Shown one piece after another: positions 24,762-34,357 of a DNA stretch of 64,000 nucleotides. The DNA is from Alphaproteobacteria bacterium (lineage in GTDB: Bacteria > Myxococcota_A > UBA796 > UBA2385). Numbering within the stretch: position 1 is the first letter of the stretch; each line of letters begins with the position of its first letter. The translations under genes were made by a program, and so were the position numbers. The notes beneath the pieces are model-generated. The model had not been told where the DNA came from and searched no databases. It saw only the letters and a program-made list of their open reading frames with translations. The stretch covers positions 62,001 through 126,000 of the forward strand of contig JACKEY010000011.1 of assembly GCA_020632755.1 (NCBI GenBank), read 5' to 3'.

Positions 24762-27700
24762 GTGTCCGCCGACGCCGCCCGCATCGATCCCTTCCACCCG
24801 CTGCTGCGGGTCATCGACCGCTACCGCCAGGACGTGCACGAGCTGCGCGCGCCCACGGCGCCCGATCAGCTCGACGACGCCGATCGCCGCCTGCGCACGC
24901 CGGTGCCCGAGTCCCTGCGGGCCTTCCTGGAGCGGTGGAACGGCGCGAACCTGTTCCGCGGTGTGCTGCGCATCCGCTCGGCCCTCGAGCTGGCGCCGGC
25001 GTCCGCGGTGGCCGACTCCGTGATCGTGTTCGCCGACGGTCCCCGCGCAGCCGAAGGCGTCGGCGCGACCACCGGCGGAGAGCCCGAAGACCACTGGGCC
25101 TACGCGCCGGACGACCAGGGCGGCACCGTGTTCGGCCGCTGGAACGACGGCGTGTTCACGCCCCTTCACGAGCGCTTCGACCGCTGGCTGCACGCCACGG
25201 TCCGCATCCTCGACGAGAACATCCGCGAGCCCCACGGCCGGCTGCAGGCCCGGCTCGATGTCGATCCCGACTGCGGCTACCTGCTCCTGGCCGAAGCCGA
25301 GGCCCGCCTGGCCGCCGGCGACCCCGAACAGGCCCGCGCGCTGCTGCGCCGGGCGACCGCCGCGGACCCGGGTCTGGTCGCCGCCTGGGCGCGGCTGGGC
25401 GAGACCCTGCTGGGCGACGACAAGCAGGGCGCGCGCTGGGCCTTCCTCAAGGCGCTGCGGGCCGTCCGCCTGCCCCAGGCCGTGCCGACCGCCTTCACCG
25501 TCGAGCCCGGCATCATGCGCACCCTCGGCCGGCTCTTCCCCGAGGGGGACGAGGCCTGGTCGACCGAGCTGCAGCGCTTCCTGGACGAGAACGTCCGCGA
25601 CTGCGTGGACGCCCGCGAGCTGGCCCTGGTCGAGGCGGCCGCCGTCGAGCTGGCCCGCTGCCGGCTGGTGCACGGTCGCCGGGAAGAGGCGCGGGCCGGG
25701 CTGGAGGCGACGCTCGAGCGGGCGCTGGCCTTCGCCGTGCGCGGCACGCCGGCGGGCGGACCGATGGTCGAGGTGGTGCTGCGGCTGGCGTCGCTGGAGG
25801 CCGATCTGGGGCACCACGACGCCGCCGAGCGGCGACTGCGGGTGCTGCGCGGTGCGCCGGCCGCGGTGCGGGCGCGGGGCGAGCTGGTCCTGGGCGACAT
25901 CGCCGTGATGCGGCAGGAACCGTGGGCGGAGCAGATCCTGGCCGGGCTGGAGCACCAGCTGGCCGCGCCCGAGGACAAGGCCGAGGTCTTCCTGCTGCGG
26001 GCCGAGCGTGCGCTGCGGCGAGAGCAGGTCGATGCCTGCCGCGAAGCCCTGGCCCAGGCCGAGGGGCTCGCCGAGCAGCTCTGCGACGCCGCCCTGTTCG
26101 GCCGCGTCTGGCTGGTCCGCGGCGACCTGCGCCTGCGCGAGGGCGCCCACGCCGACGCCGAGGAGTGCTGGCGCAAGGCCCGCGCCGCCGCCGAGGGCGA
26201 TCGCGCCCTGCTGCTGCGGGTGCTGCTGCGCCGCGGCGACCTGTTCATGCTGACCGGCGACCCCGAGCGGGCCGCGGACGACTACCGCCGGGCGGCCGAA
26301 GGCTTCGCGGATCTGGGCCTGCCCCTGCGCGAGGCCTGGGCCCACGTCCGGCTGGCCCACCTCGGCTACGAAGGCGCCGCCGACCGGGCGCGGGTCCTGT
26401 TCCAGGCGGCCGACCACGCCGCGGGGGTCGCGGCCGCCGACGCTGTCGCCGGTGATCCGGGCCTGTCGATCGACTGGCACCTCAACCGGGCCAGCGACCA
26501 CGCCCGGGACCGCAGCAGCGCCCAGCGTGCCCGTCCTCCCCTGGTCCGCGCCGACGCCGACCGCCCCGAGCGTCGCCTGGGCGCCCACCGGCTGGCCATC
26601 GGCGCCGCCGATCTGCCCGTGGTGCACGCCCTCGCCCAGGAGCTCGACACCCGCATCCGCGAGCTCGACCGCTCCGACGGGCGCCCCACCGACCCCAGCC
26701 TGCTCCGCTACGTGGCCGCCGCCGACCTGCTCGCCGGGCATCGCTCCTTCGAAGCCAGCGAGGTCCTGCTGCGGCACCTCACCCGCCTGCGGCCCATGGG
26801 CCTGGCCCGCAACGCCCTGGTCGGCGCTATGGCCCGCTCGCCCAACGCCGCCCTGGTGCACGGCCTGCTCGAAGCGCTGGACGTCGACGGCGATCCCGCC
26901 GCGGTGGCCGCTGCCGCCGAGGTGCTGGGCTGGCGCCGCGAGTCCGAGGCCACCGGCCGCCTGCGAGAGCTCGCTGGCGAGGAAGCCCACCCGACCGTGC
27001 GCAAGGCCGCCGTCGTCGCCCTGGGCCGGATCGGCGACGAAGAAGCCGCACCTTCGCTGCATCCCGCCCTCGCCGTGCCCGAGCTCGCCGCTGCCGCTGC
27101 CATGGCCCTGCTGCTGCTCGGCGACTGGGCGGGGGTCGATCATGTCGGCCAGGCCCTGGCCTTCGCTGCCCGCGAAGGCGGCCCCATCGAGCTGCGCGGC
27201 GGCCCCGGGCTGTCGCGGTCGATGGGCGAGCTGGTCGGCCGCTACGGCGGTCCGTCGTGGCTGCTGCTGCTGATGCGCATGGCGGAGGCCGACGGCCCTG
27301 CCGCGCTCGGCGCCCTGCAGGGGCTCGGCTATCTGGGCGATCCCCGCGCCGTGCCCGTGCTCATCGACGGCTGCGCTGGCCGCGACGGCCAGCGCTCCCG
27401 GGTCTCCGGGGCCGCGCTGCAGGTGCTCACCGGCCACCACGAGGACCTCGAGGAGAGCCTGCTCCGCAACCGCTGGCTGTCCTGGTGGGAAGCCCACGCC
27501 GGCGACTTCCAGGAAGGCCGGCGCTACCGCCACGGCGCCCTGTTCACGCCGGGCGTGCTCATCGAGCGCATGGCCCACGACGATCTGCTCGTGCGCCGCA
27601 CCACCTACGACGAGCTGGTCATCAGCACCGGCGTGCGCCGTCCCTTCGACGCCGACGGTCCGTGGCGCGTGCAGCAGCGCCACCTGGCCCGCTGGCGCCA

Positions 27701-27767
27701 GTGGTGGCACGACGATCAGGCCGAGTGGACCCCCGGCGAGTGGACCTTCCACGGCGGCTCGGTCTGA
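24762..27767 (+). CDS. Large SMI1/KNR4-TPR-HEAT repeat protein
   Basis: 1001 residues, probably cytoplasmic, from GTG 24762. Residues about 20-145 look like a SMI1/KNR4 (SUKH) domain (PVPESLRAFLERWNGANLF, HWAYAPDDQGG, GRWNDGVFTPLHERFDRWL). About 170-560 is helical repeat sequence of TPR type (LLAEAEARLAAGDPEQARAL, AEECWRKARAAAEGDRALLL). About 640-870 contains HEAT/PBS-lyase-type repeats (VRKAAVVALGRIGDEEAAP, ALGALQGLGYLGDPRAVPV). SUKH domains often occur in immunity or scaffold proteins of toxin systems; no toxin partner is seen next to it. It is a single gene with a hairpin at its end. The exact start is uncertain because no strong Shine-Dalgarno is visible. Confidence 0.82.
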   Translation: MSADAARIDPFHPLLRVIDRYRQDVHELRAPTAPDQLDDADRRLRTPVPESLRAFLERWNGANLFRGVLRIRSALELAPASAVADSVIVFADGPRAAEGVGATTGGEPEDHWAYAPDDQGGTVFGRWNDGVFTPLHERFDRWLHATVRILDENIREPHGRLQARLDVDPDCGYLLLAEAEARLAAGDPEQARALLRRATAADPGLVAAWARLGETLLGDDKQGARWAFLKALRAVRLPQAVPTAFTVEPGIMRTLGRLFPEGDEAWSTELQRFLDENVRDCVDARELALVEAAAVELARCRLVHGRREEARAGLEATLERALAFAVRGTPAGGPMVEVVLRLASLEADLGHHDAAERRLRVLRGAPAAVRARGELVLGDIAVMRQEPWAEQILAGLEHQLAAPEDKAEVFLLRAERALRREQVDACREALAQAEGLAEQLCDAALFGRVWLVRGDLRLREGAHADAEECWRKARAAAEGDRALLLRVLLRRGDLFMLTGDPERAADDYRRAAEGFADLGLPLREAWAHVRLAHLGYEGAADRARVLFQAADHAAGVAAADAVAGDPGLSIDWHLNRASDHARDRSSAQRARPPLVRADADRPERRLGAHRLAIGAADLPVVHALAQELDTRIRELDRSDGRPTDPSLLRYVAAADLLAGHRSFEASEVLLRHLTRLRPMGLARNALVGAMARSPNAALVHGLLEALDVDGDPAAVAAAAEVLGWRRESEATGRLRELAGEEAHPTVRKAAVVALGRIGDEEAAPSLHPALAVPELAAAAAMALLLLGDWAGVDHVGQALAFAAREGGPIELRGGPGLSRSMGELVGRYGGPSWLLLLMRMAEADGPAALGALQGLGYLGDPRAVPVLIDGCAGRDGQRSRVSGAALQVLTGHHEDLEESLLRNRWLSWWEAHAGDFQEGRRYRHGALFTPGVLIERMAHDDLLVRRTTYDELVISTGVRRPFDADGPWRVQQRHLARWRQWWHDDQAEWTPGEWTFHGGSV

Positions 27768-27793
27768 GCCGCCGGCCCCGACGGGCGCTCAGA
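27763..27793. terminator. Shared hairpin spanning both stop codons
   Basis: TCTGAGC and GCTCAGA form a seven-base stem extended by inner GCC/GGC pairing. Each arm contains the stop codon of one of the convergent genes 24762-27767 and 27789-28361, so it may end both transcripts. Confidence 0.4.
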
Positions 27794-28361
27794 CGATGCG
27801 CAGCTTGTAGGGGTTGTAGTTCTTCTTCTTCTGTTCCTCGGCGCCCTGCTTGGCGCGGTCGAGGTACTCCTTGAAGGTCGCGTTGCCGGGCTCGTAGGTC
27901 AGCGCGAACTGGATGTTCATCACGGCGCCGCTGAAGTTGCCTTCCTTGAAGTCCTTGAGCCCCATCTTCCAGTACTTCTCGGACTTGGGGTTCGTGGCGG
28001 CTTCTGCCGGGTCGGCGGCGGCGGCGCGCTGCTTCTCGGCTTCCTTGTCGGCCGCAGCCGACAGGCGGGCCTGGCCGCCGCGCAGCTCGGCGTCGTAGAG
28101 CGCCCGCTTCTCGGGGTCGGACAGGGTGGCGTAGGCCTCGCGGATCAGCCGGTAGATGGCGTTGGCCTTGTCGGACAGGTCCTTGTCGCCCAGGGCCGAG
28201 TAGCGATCGGGGTGCAGCCGCCGGCTCTCGCGGCGGAAGGCGGGGCCGACCTCGTCGGCGGAGACGTCCGACGCCACCTGCAGCAGCCGGTAGTAGTCCA
28301 GCTCGTCGAGCAGTCCGTGCAGCGTGTCGATCTCCACGCGGGCAGCAAGCTTGCGGTCCAT
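27789..28361 (-). CDS. J-domain co-chaperone, short
   Basis: 190 residues. The J domain (about 20-90) has the helix II-III loop HPD (RRLHPDRYS) needed to stimulate Hsp70 ATPase, plus YRLLQVASDVSADEV and AYATLSDPEKRALYDAEL. There is no Gly/Phe region, zinc finger or DnaJ C-terminal domain. Instead a Lys/Ala-rich helix and a TPR-like segment (KMGLKDFKEGNFSGAVMNIQFAL, in two parts) end the protein. It lies 56 bases after the lidless Hsp70 gene on the same strand, so the two very likely act as a pair. Confidence 0.88.
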   Translation of the reverse strand: MDRKLAARVEIDTLHGLLDELDYYRLLQVASDVSADEVGPAFRRESRRLHPDRYSALGDKDLSDKANAIYRLIREAYATLSDPEKRALYDAELRGGQARLSAAADKEAEKQRAAAADPAEAATNPKSEKYWKMGLKDFKEGNFSGAVMNIQFALTYEPGNATFKEYLDRAKQGAEEQKKKNYNPYKLRIV

Positions 28362-28417
28362 CGCTCCTCCCAGGGTGCCGGCACTCTACCGCAGGTCCAC
28401 GCCGGACGGCGGCGGGC

Positions 28418-30001
28418 TCAGAAGCCCAGCTCGTCGAACCGCATGCCCTTGACCTCTTCCTTGGTCAGGCCGCTGCTGGCTTCGATGGTGATCTCCTGCA
28501 CACGCCCGCTGTCCTCGTCGACGGCGGCGACCTGCACGATGCCGTCGGCGTCGATGGCGAAGGTCACCTTGATCCGCACCTCGCCCCGGGGGGCGGGCCG
28601 CAGGCCGTCCAGCACGAAGTGCCCCAGCAGCTCGTTGTCCTGCTGCAGGCGACTCTCGCCCTGGTAGACCTTGATGCGCACCTGGGTCTGGTTGTCGTGG
28701 GCCGTGTGGAACACCTTGCTGCGTTCCGTCGGGATGGCGGTGTTGCGCGGGATGATCGGCTCGACGAAGCCACCGACGGTGCCGACGCCCAGCGTCTGCG
28801 GCGTCACGTCGAGCAGCACGGCGGCGTCGGGGTCGAAGCCGGCGGTCAGGGTGTTGGCCTGGATCGCGGCGCCGACGGCGATGACCTCGTCGGGGTTGAT
28901 GGACGCGACCGGTTCCTTGCCGAAGTAGCTGGCGACGGCTTCCTTGACCGACGGGAACCGGGTCATGCCGCCGACCAGCAGCACGGCGTCGATCTGGCTG
29001 GTCGACAGGCCGGCCTGGGCCATCGCGTCGTCGACGACGACGAAGGTGCGCTGGATGAGCGGCATCACCAGGTTGGTGGCGGTGTGGCGGTCCAGGCGGG
29101 TGTGGACCTGGACGCTCTGGCCGTCCTGGCCGCGGATCAGGTTCGGCACGCGGATGTCGACGGCGTCCAGCGCGGACAGCGCGACCTTGGCGCGCTCGGC
29201 CGCATCGTTGAGCTTGGTGAGCGCGGCGTGGTTGCCGGCAAGCTCGACGCCGCTCTCGCGCTCGACGGCTTCGCGCAGCCACATGGCGATCGAGGCGTCG
29301 AAGTCGTCGCCGCCCAGGAAGGTGTCGCCGGCGGTGCTCAGCACCTCGTACATGCCCGGTTCCATGCGCAGGACCGTCATGTCGAAGGTGCCGCCGCCCA
29401 GGTCGTAGACCGCGACGTGCTGGCGGGTCTCGCGGCCGAAGCCGTAGGCCAGGGCCGCGGCGGTCGGCTCGTTGATGATCCGCAGGCACTTGAGCCCGGC
29501 GATGTTGGCCGCGTCGCGGGTCGCCTGGCGCTGGTGGTCGTTGAAGTAGGCGGGCACCGTGATGACGGCGCCGGCGACCTTGCTGCCGGTCGCGCTCTCG
29601 GCCAGCTGCTTCATGTGCTGCAGGACGCGGGCGCTGACTTCGGGCACCGCGAAGACGCGGCCCTGGACCCGGATGCGCGCGTCGCCGTGGGGGCCTTCCG
29701 TGATGCCCCACGCCACCAGGCGCTTCATGCGCTCGACCTCTTCGCTGCCATAGCGGCGGCCGATCAGGCGCTTGGCGGAGAAGACCGTGTTCTCGGGGGC
29801 GTAGGTCAGCTGCTGGCGGGCCCGCTGGCCGACCACCGCGGCCGAGCCGTAGCCGAAGGCGACCACGCTCGGCTGGATCCGGTGGCCCTGGTCGTCGGCG
29901 AGCACCTTGGGCTCGCCGTCGCGCATCACCGCGACGACGCTGTTGCTGGTGCCGAGGTCGATGCCGACGGAGATGCCGTCAGACGGCTGATCGTTGCTCA
30001 T
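28418..30001 (-). CDS. Hsp70 (DnaK family) paralog without C-terminal lid
   Basis: 527 residues, against about 640 in housekeeping DnaK. The nucleotide-binding domain is complete: GIDLGTSNSVVAVM, VPAYFNDHQRQATRDAA, INEPTAAALAYGFG, VYDLGGGTFDMTVL, LLVGGMTRFPSVKEA. The interdomain linker reads VLLDVTPQTLG where DnaK has DVTPLSLG. The beta substrate-binding domain follows (about 400-515), and the protein stops at the start of helix A (SGLTKEEV), so the helical lid is missing. ATG 30001 is chosen because GAGGAG lies eight bases upstream; a GTG at 30007 is too close to it. It lies in a run with an inositol-phosphatase-like enzyme, a pseudokinase and a J protein. Confidence 0.92.
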   Translation of the reverse strand: MSNDQPSDGISVGIDLGTSNSVVAVMRDGEPKVLADDQGHRIQPSVVAFGYGSAAVVGQRARQQLTYAPENTVFSAKRLIGRRYGSEEVERMKRLVAWGITEGPHGDARIRVQGRVFAVPEVSARVLQHMKQLAESATGSKVAGAVITVPAYFNDHQRQATRDAANIAGLKCLRIINEPTAAALAYGFGRETRQHVAVYDLGGGTFDMTVLRMEPGMYEVLSTAGDTFLGGDDFDASIAMWLREAVERESGVELAGNHAALTKLNDAAERAKVALSALDAVDIRVPNLIRGQDGQSVQVHTRLDRHTATNLVMPLIQRTFVVVDDAMAQAGLSTSQIDAVLLVGGMTRFPSVKEAVASYFGKEPVASINPDEVIAVGAAIQANTLTAGFDPDAAVLLDVTPQTLGVGTVGGFVEPIIPRNTAIPTERSKVFHTAHDNQTQVRIKVYQGESRLQQDNELLGHFVLDGLRPAPRGEVRIKVTFAIDADGIVQVAAVDEDSGRVQEITIEASSGLTKEEVKGMRFDELGF

Positions 30002-30047
30002 GCCCACTGCTCCTCGGTCCAGGGCGCGCGCACGGGAAGACCCGGGG

Positions 30048-30854
30048 TCAAGGCGCGGCGTCGGAGGAGCTTATCAGTGCAGCAAGGACCGCACGCATCT
30101 GGCCATGTACCAATCTGTTGGAGGCCAGGATGCGGGGTCGATCCAGGGACAGCGGACCGCCGTCCATGTCGGTGCACAGGCCACCGGCCTCCTCGACCAG
30201 CAGCGCGCCTGCCGCGACGTCCCACGGCGCCAGCCCGTGCTCCCAGAAGGCGTCGAGCCGCCCGCCGGCGACCCACGCCAGATCGAGCGCCGCGGCGCCG
30301 GCCCTGCGCACGCCCTGGGCGCGGACCATCACGGCGTGCAGCTCGGCCAGGACCTTGGCCGCCCGCTCCCGCCGGTCGTAGGGAAAGCCCGTCCCCACCA
30401 GCGCCGACCGCAGCTCGGCGGTCCGGCTCACGGCCATCGGTCGCCCATCCAGGGTGGTGCCCCCGCCGCGCGCCGCCGACCAGCACTCGTCGCGGACCAC
30501 GTCCAGCACGCAGCCGGCCAGTAGGACCCCGTCGGCCTGGAGCGCCACGCTCACGGCGAAGTGCGGCAGCCCGTGCACGAAGTTGGTCGTCCCGTCCAGC
30601 GGGTCGATGATCCAGCGCGTGTCGGCATCCGCGGCGCCCCCGCCCTCTTCGGCCAGCACCGGCACGCCGGGGCAGCGCTCGGCCAGGACGGCGACGACCG
30701 CGGCCTCGGCGGCCACGTCCAGCTCGGTGACCAGGTCGACGGCGCCCTTGTGGTCCACGCGGCGCGGCCCGCCGCTGGCCCAGGCCTCGCGCAGCAGCCG
30801 GCCCGCGGCCCGGGCGGCCGCGATGGCGGTGGCGCGCTGTTCTTCGGCCTGCAC
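30048..30854 (-). CDS. Inositol monophosphatase family protein
   Basis: 268 residues from GTG 30854. The family's Mg-binding and catalytic motifs are present: VLAEEGGG, then WIIDPLDGTTNFVHGLPHF, and the C-terminal WDVAAGALLVEEAGG. Members hydrolyse inositol-1-phosphate or related sugar phosphates, including 3'-phosphoadenosine 5'-phosphate or histidinol phosphate in some branches; the substrate here cannot be read from sequence. It starts 11 bases after the stop of the pseudokinase gene and ends 46 bases before the lidless Hsp70, so it is in the middle of an apparent four-gene operon. Confidence 0.92.
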   Translation of the reverse strand: MQAEEQRATAIAAARAAGRLLREAWASGGPRRVDHKGAVDLVTELDVAAEAAVVAVLAERCPGVPVLAEEGGGAADADTRWIIDPLDGTTNFVHGLPHFAVSVALQADGVLLAGCVLDVVRDECWSAARGGGTTLDGRPMAVSRTAELRSALVGTGFPYDRRERAAKVLAELHAVMVRAQGVRRAGAAALDLAWVAGGRLDAFWEHGLAPWDVAAGALLVEEAGGLCTDMDGGPLSLDRPRILASNRLVHGQMRAVLAALISSSDAAP

Positions 30855-30865
30855 GGGCCCTCCGG

Positions 30866-32870
30866 CTACTGCGACGCGCAGCTCACGCGGCCACCCGACG
30901 GCGCGCACTTCACGGTGGCTTCCTGGCTGACCTGGATGGCCCCCATCTGGCCGTCGATCAGCACGCGGCAGGTGGTCAGCCCGGTGAACCGCATCTGGGA
31001 CGTGCCGGCGAAGGTCGCCCGCTGCGAGTCGCCGCACTCGACCGTGGCCTCGGCGCCATCGACGATGAATCGCACCACGAAGGGCCCGCCGGGGGGCGGC
31101 GCCTCGGTGCTGTCCGGTTCCTCGGCCGCGGGCGTGCTGCTCTTGCTGGAGCTGCCGGAGGTGCTGGAGCCGCTGGTCGAGGAGGAGCCGCTGGTCTTGC
31201 TGGAGGAGGACGAGGAGGAGGTGCCGCTGGTCTTGCTCGAGGACGAGGAGGAGGTCGTCGAGGAGGAGGACTTCGTGGTCGAGGACGACGACTTCGTCGA
31301 CGAGGAGGACTTCGTGGACGAGTCGCCGCTCTCGGTCGTGTCCTTCTTGCGCACGGTGGTGACCGTCGGGCCGGCGTCTTCTGCGCCTTCGCCCTCGTCG
31401 GCCGCGCCGTCCAGGTCGTCCAGCGTCGGGCGCTCGCCCAGCTCGTCCAGGCCCACCTCGACCCGCTGCGGGCCCGCCGCCTGCTGGGCCTTCCACCACA
31501 GCGCACCGCCGATGCCGCCGCCGCCCAGGCAGAGCAGCCCCAGCACGGCGATGCCGGCGATGACCAGCTTCAGGCCGCCGCCGCCCTTGGCTTCGGCGGG
31601 CGGAGGCGTCGGCGCGCGGCCGGCCGAGGCGATGGGCGGCGGAGGGGCGCCGCCCGGCGGAGGCGGCCGGTAGCCGGCCTGTGCGACCGGTTGTGCCGGG
31701 GCGGGCGGGCGGTAGCCGGCGTCGGGCGGCGGCGGGGCATGACCGGGATGCGCGGCGGGCCGTGCGGCGGGCTGGGCCGGCGGCGGGCCCGATGGCGGCT
31801 GCGGAAGCTCGTTGCGGGCCGGCGACACGGTGACGTCGGGCGGGCCCACGAAGCGGTCGGGCACCGGCGGGCCAGGGCCGCGGATCGACGATCGGGGGCG
31901 GGGCGTCCAGGGTCGTCGGCGGGGCCAGATCGCGCGGCGGCCGGGTCTCGCGGGAGGCGCCGGCGCCCGCGGCGGCCGACACGCCCCGCGGCTCAGGGGC
32001 GTCGAAGGCGCTGCCGGCGCCCGAGCGGCCGCCGCCGCCGCCGGGCGCCCAGGCCTGGCGGACGGGCTCTTCTTCTTCGTCCTCGGCCAGCATCGCGGCG
32101 ATGCGATCCCGGGACCAGAACGCGGTGCTCTCGCCCTTGGCGGATGCGGCCTGGCGCACGCGCATGCCGCCACCGGCTACGGGCGCGCCCAGCGACTGCG
32201 GCCCGCCCAGGTCCTCTTCGACCGGTGCCGCGTCCCGGGCCGGCGCCACCCGCTCGCCGCCGGCGTTCGGCACGGCCCGAGCCGCCCACGCGGGCAGGGT
32301 CTTGCCCGGCGCCTGGGCCGCGACGTGGAACAGCACGTTGGCCACGTCGAGCGGCGCCGGCCGCTCGCGCGGGTCGTGGGCCAGCATCAGGCACAGGAAG
32401 CTCTGGACCTCCTGCATCCAGGGCTTGTCGGCCAGCTCGCCCCAGTCGATGTCCAGCAGGCGGCCGACGACGTAGTCGTCGTGGGCGTCGCGCTCGCGGG
32501 GGATCTGCCCCATCGCGCCGCCCGACATGACCGCGTACATCACGATGCCGAGCCCGTAGACGTCGGTGGCGATGCCCGCCAGTTCCGGCTCGGGCGCCCG
32601 GCCGACCCGGCGCTGTTCGCCATAGCCGGCCACGCTCACGGACCCGCCGGCGTCGACGTGGATGCCGCCCGGCCGCAGGTCGCCGTGGAAGGCGCGGTCC
32701 TCTTCGGCGATCGAGACGGCGTCGGCCACGCTGGCCACGAGCTCGAGCGCGGCCCGCGGCGGCAGTGGCCCGGCGTCCAGCAGGTCGGACAGGCTCACCC
32801 CGGGCGGGGGGCCCTCGTCCGTCAGGATCTGGCCCTGCTCACCGGGCTCTCTGCAGTAGTACCAGCTCAC
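30866..32870 (-). pseudogene. Pseudokinase membrane protein, frameshifted near 31875
   Basis: One gene split by a single frame change near 31870-31885. The N-terminal frame (from GTG 32870) resembles only the C-lobe of a Ser/Thr kinase: HGDLRPGGIHV stands in place of HRDLKPENI, AGYG in place of DFG, then TDVYGLGIVMYAVMSGG and DPRERPAPLDVANVL. No ATP-binding Lys or N-lobe is seen, so catalysis is unlikely. After the frame change the other frame continues smoothly with a Pro-rich cytoplasmic stretch, one membrane helix (LVIAGIAVLGLLCLG), a long Ser/Thr/Lys tract and a C-terminal domain with three Cys. Loss of one base in CCCTGGCCC (minus strand) would restore the frame. Sequencing error or a recent mutation are both possible. 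Confidence 0.7.
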
Positions 32871-32930
32871 GACGCAGACTCCGCCTTCCTCGGCCTCCCC
32901 TCTTAGCACGAGGCTCGACCCGACCGCCGG

Positions 32931-34310
32931 TCACCGCCCGTCCCGCCGCGCGGCCAGGACCTCGCGGAGGACGGCGGCCAGGGCGTCCCGGGGCTGGTCG
33001 TCGGGCAGCCGGTCCCGCAGCTGCCCCATGAAGAAGCCCTCCATGCCGGCGTTCCCGGCGCGCCAGCGCGCCTCGTGGTCGGGGTGCCGGTCCACGACCG
33101 CGTGCACCGCGGCGTCCAGCGCCTCGGTCGTCAGCCCGCCCCGGGTCGGCGCCGGCGGCAGCGCCCCGGTCGCCGCGGCCGCCGCGAGCTGGGGTGCCGC
33201 GTGGCGGTGCTCCATCCCGGCGTCCAGCCGAGCGGCCACCGCGACGACGTGGGCGGCGGTCAGGGCGCCCGGGTCGGCCGGCAGCGCGTTGCGGCACAGT
33301 CCCAGGACCCGCCCCGGGTCGGCATCCGCGGCGGCCTGCAGGGCGAGCGCCCGGGCTGGCCCGGACAGCGGCGCCTCGTCCCCGAACACGGCCTGCCAGG
33401 TGCCGGCAGCCCGCGCCTCCTCGGCCAGCAGGTGCCGGTCGAGGGGCACCGCCGGCAGCGCGGCCCGGGCCTGGGCCAGCTCCTCCTCCGACACCCGCAG
33501 CGGCGGCAGGTCGGGCTCGGGCAGCCAGCGGTAGTCGATCGCCTCCTCCTTCTCCCGCAGCGCGACCGTCTCCTCCCCCGTCCAGCGCCGGGTCTCCCGT
33601 CGCACCGCGCCGCCCTCGGCCCGCACCCTCCGCTGGCGCGCCAGCTCGTGCCGCAGGGCCGGGCCCAGCTCGCCGCCCAGGTTCTTCAGCTCGACCCGGG
33701 GGCCGCCGGGCAGTGACAGGTTCGCGTCGACCCGCAGCTCGCCGTGCTGGATGCGCCCCTCGGTCACGCCGGCCGCCACCAGCACGGCCTGCAGGGCGGC
33801 CAGCCAGCGCTCGGCGGTGTCGGCATCGTCCAGGTCGGGCGCGCCCACGATCTCGACGAGGGGTGCCCCGGCGCGGTCCAGGTCGATGGCGGTGACGCCG
33901 GGTCCGTGGCGCAGCGTGCCGGCGTCTTCCTCCAGGTGCAGCCGCTCCAGCCGGTGCAGCGCGACGCCGTCCGGACCGGCGACGTGCAGGGCGCCGTCGC
34001 GGGCCAGCGGGTCGCGGCCCTGGGTGATCTGGTAGCCCTTGGGCAGATCGGGCCAGTGGTAGTGCTTGCGATCGAAGCGACTGACCGGCGCCACGGTGAA
34101 CGACAGCGCCAGCGCCGCCCGCAGCGCCAGCCGGACCGCCGCGGCGTCCAGCACGGGCAGCGTGCCCGGCGCGCCGACGCTGTAGGGATCGATGCAGCGG
34201 TTCGGCAGGCCGTCCGGCGCCGGGAGCGGCCCGGTGCTGAACAGCCGGCGCCCGGTGGCCAGGCGGACGTGCACCTCCAGGCCGATGCGGGGGCGGGAGT
34301 CGGGGTCCAC
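32931..34310 (-). CDS. gatB: Aspartyl/glutamyl-tRNA amidotransferase subunit B
   Basis: 459 residues from GTG 34310, with GAGGTG four bases upstream. GatB is the kinase/transamidase half of GatCAB, which converts misacylated Glu-tRNA-Gln or Asp-tRNA-Asn. Family motifs are IGLEVHVRLATGRRLFS, the NRCIDPYSVGAPGTLP segment, FDRKHYHWPDLPKGYQITQ, LHLEEDAGTLRH, DLDRAGAPLVEIV and IDYRWLPEPDLPPL. A C-terminal YqeY-like tail domain ends the protein (HPDHEARWRAGNAGMEGFFMGQ in two parts). It is slightly shorter than typical GatB (about 480). gatA and gatC are not in the window. It is divergent from hisS across 47 bases. Confidence 0.95.
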   Translation of the reverse strand: MDPDSRPRIGLEVHVRLATGRRLFSTGPLPAPDGLPNRCIDPYSVGAPGTLPVLDAAAVRLALRAALALSFTVAPVSRFDRKHYHWPDLPKGYQITQGRDPLARDGALHVAGPDGVALHRLERLHLEEDAGTLRHGPGVTAIDLDRAGAPLVEIVGAPDLDDADTAERWLAALQAVLVAAGVTEGRIQHGELRVDANLSLPGGPRVELKNLGGELGPALRHELARQRRVRAEGGAVRRETRRWTGEETVALREKEEAIDYRWLPEPDLPPLRVSEEELAQARAALPAVPLDRHLLAEEARAAGTWQAVFGDEAPLSGPARALALQAAADADPGRVLGLCRNALPADPGALTAAHVVAVAARLDAGMEHRHAAPQLAAAAATGALPPAPTRGGLTTEALDAAVHAVVDRHPDHEARWRAGNAGMEGFFMGQLRDRLPDDQPRDALAAVLREVLAARRDGR

Positions 34311-34357
34311 GGGGCACCTCTCGTGAACGGATCGCGAGAGGGAGTTACCCGCCCCGC

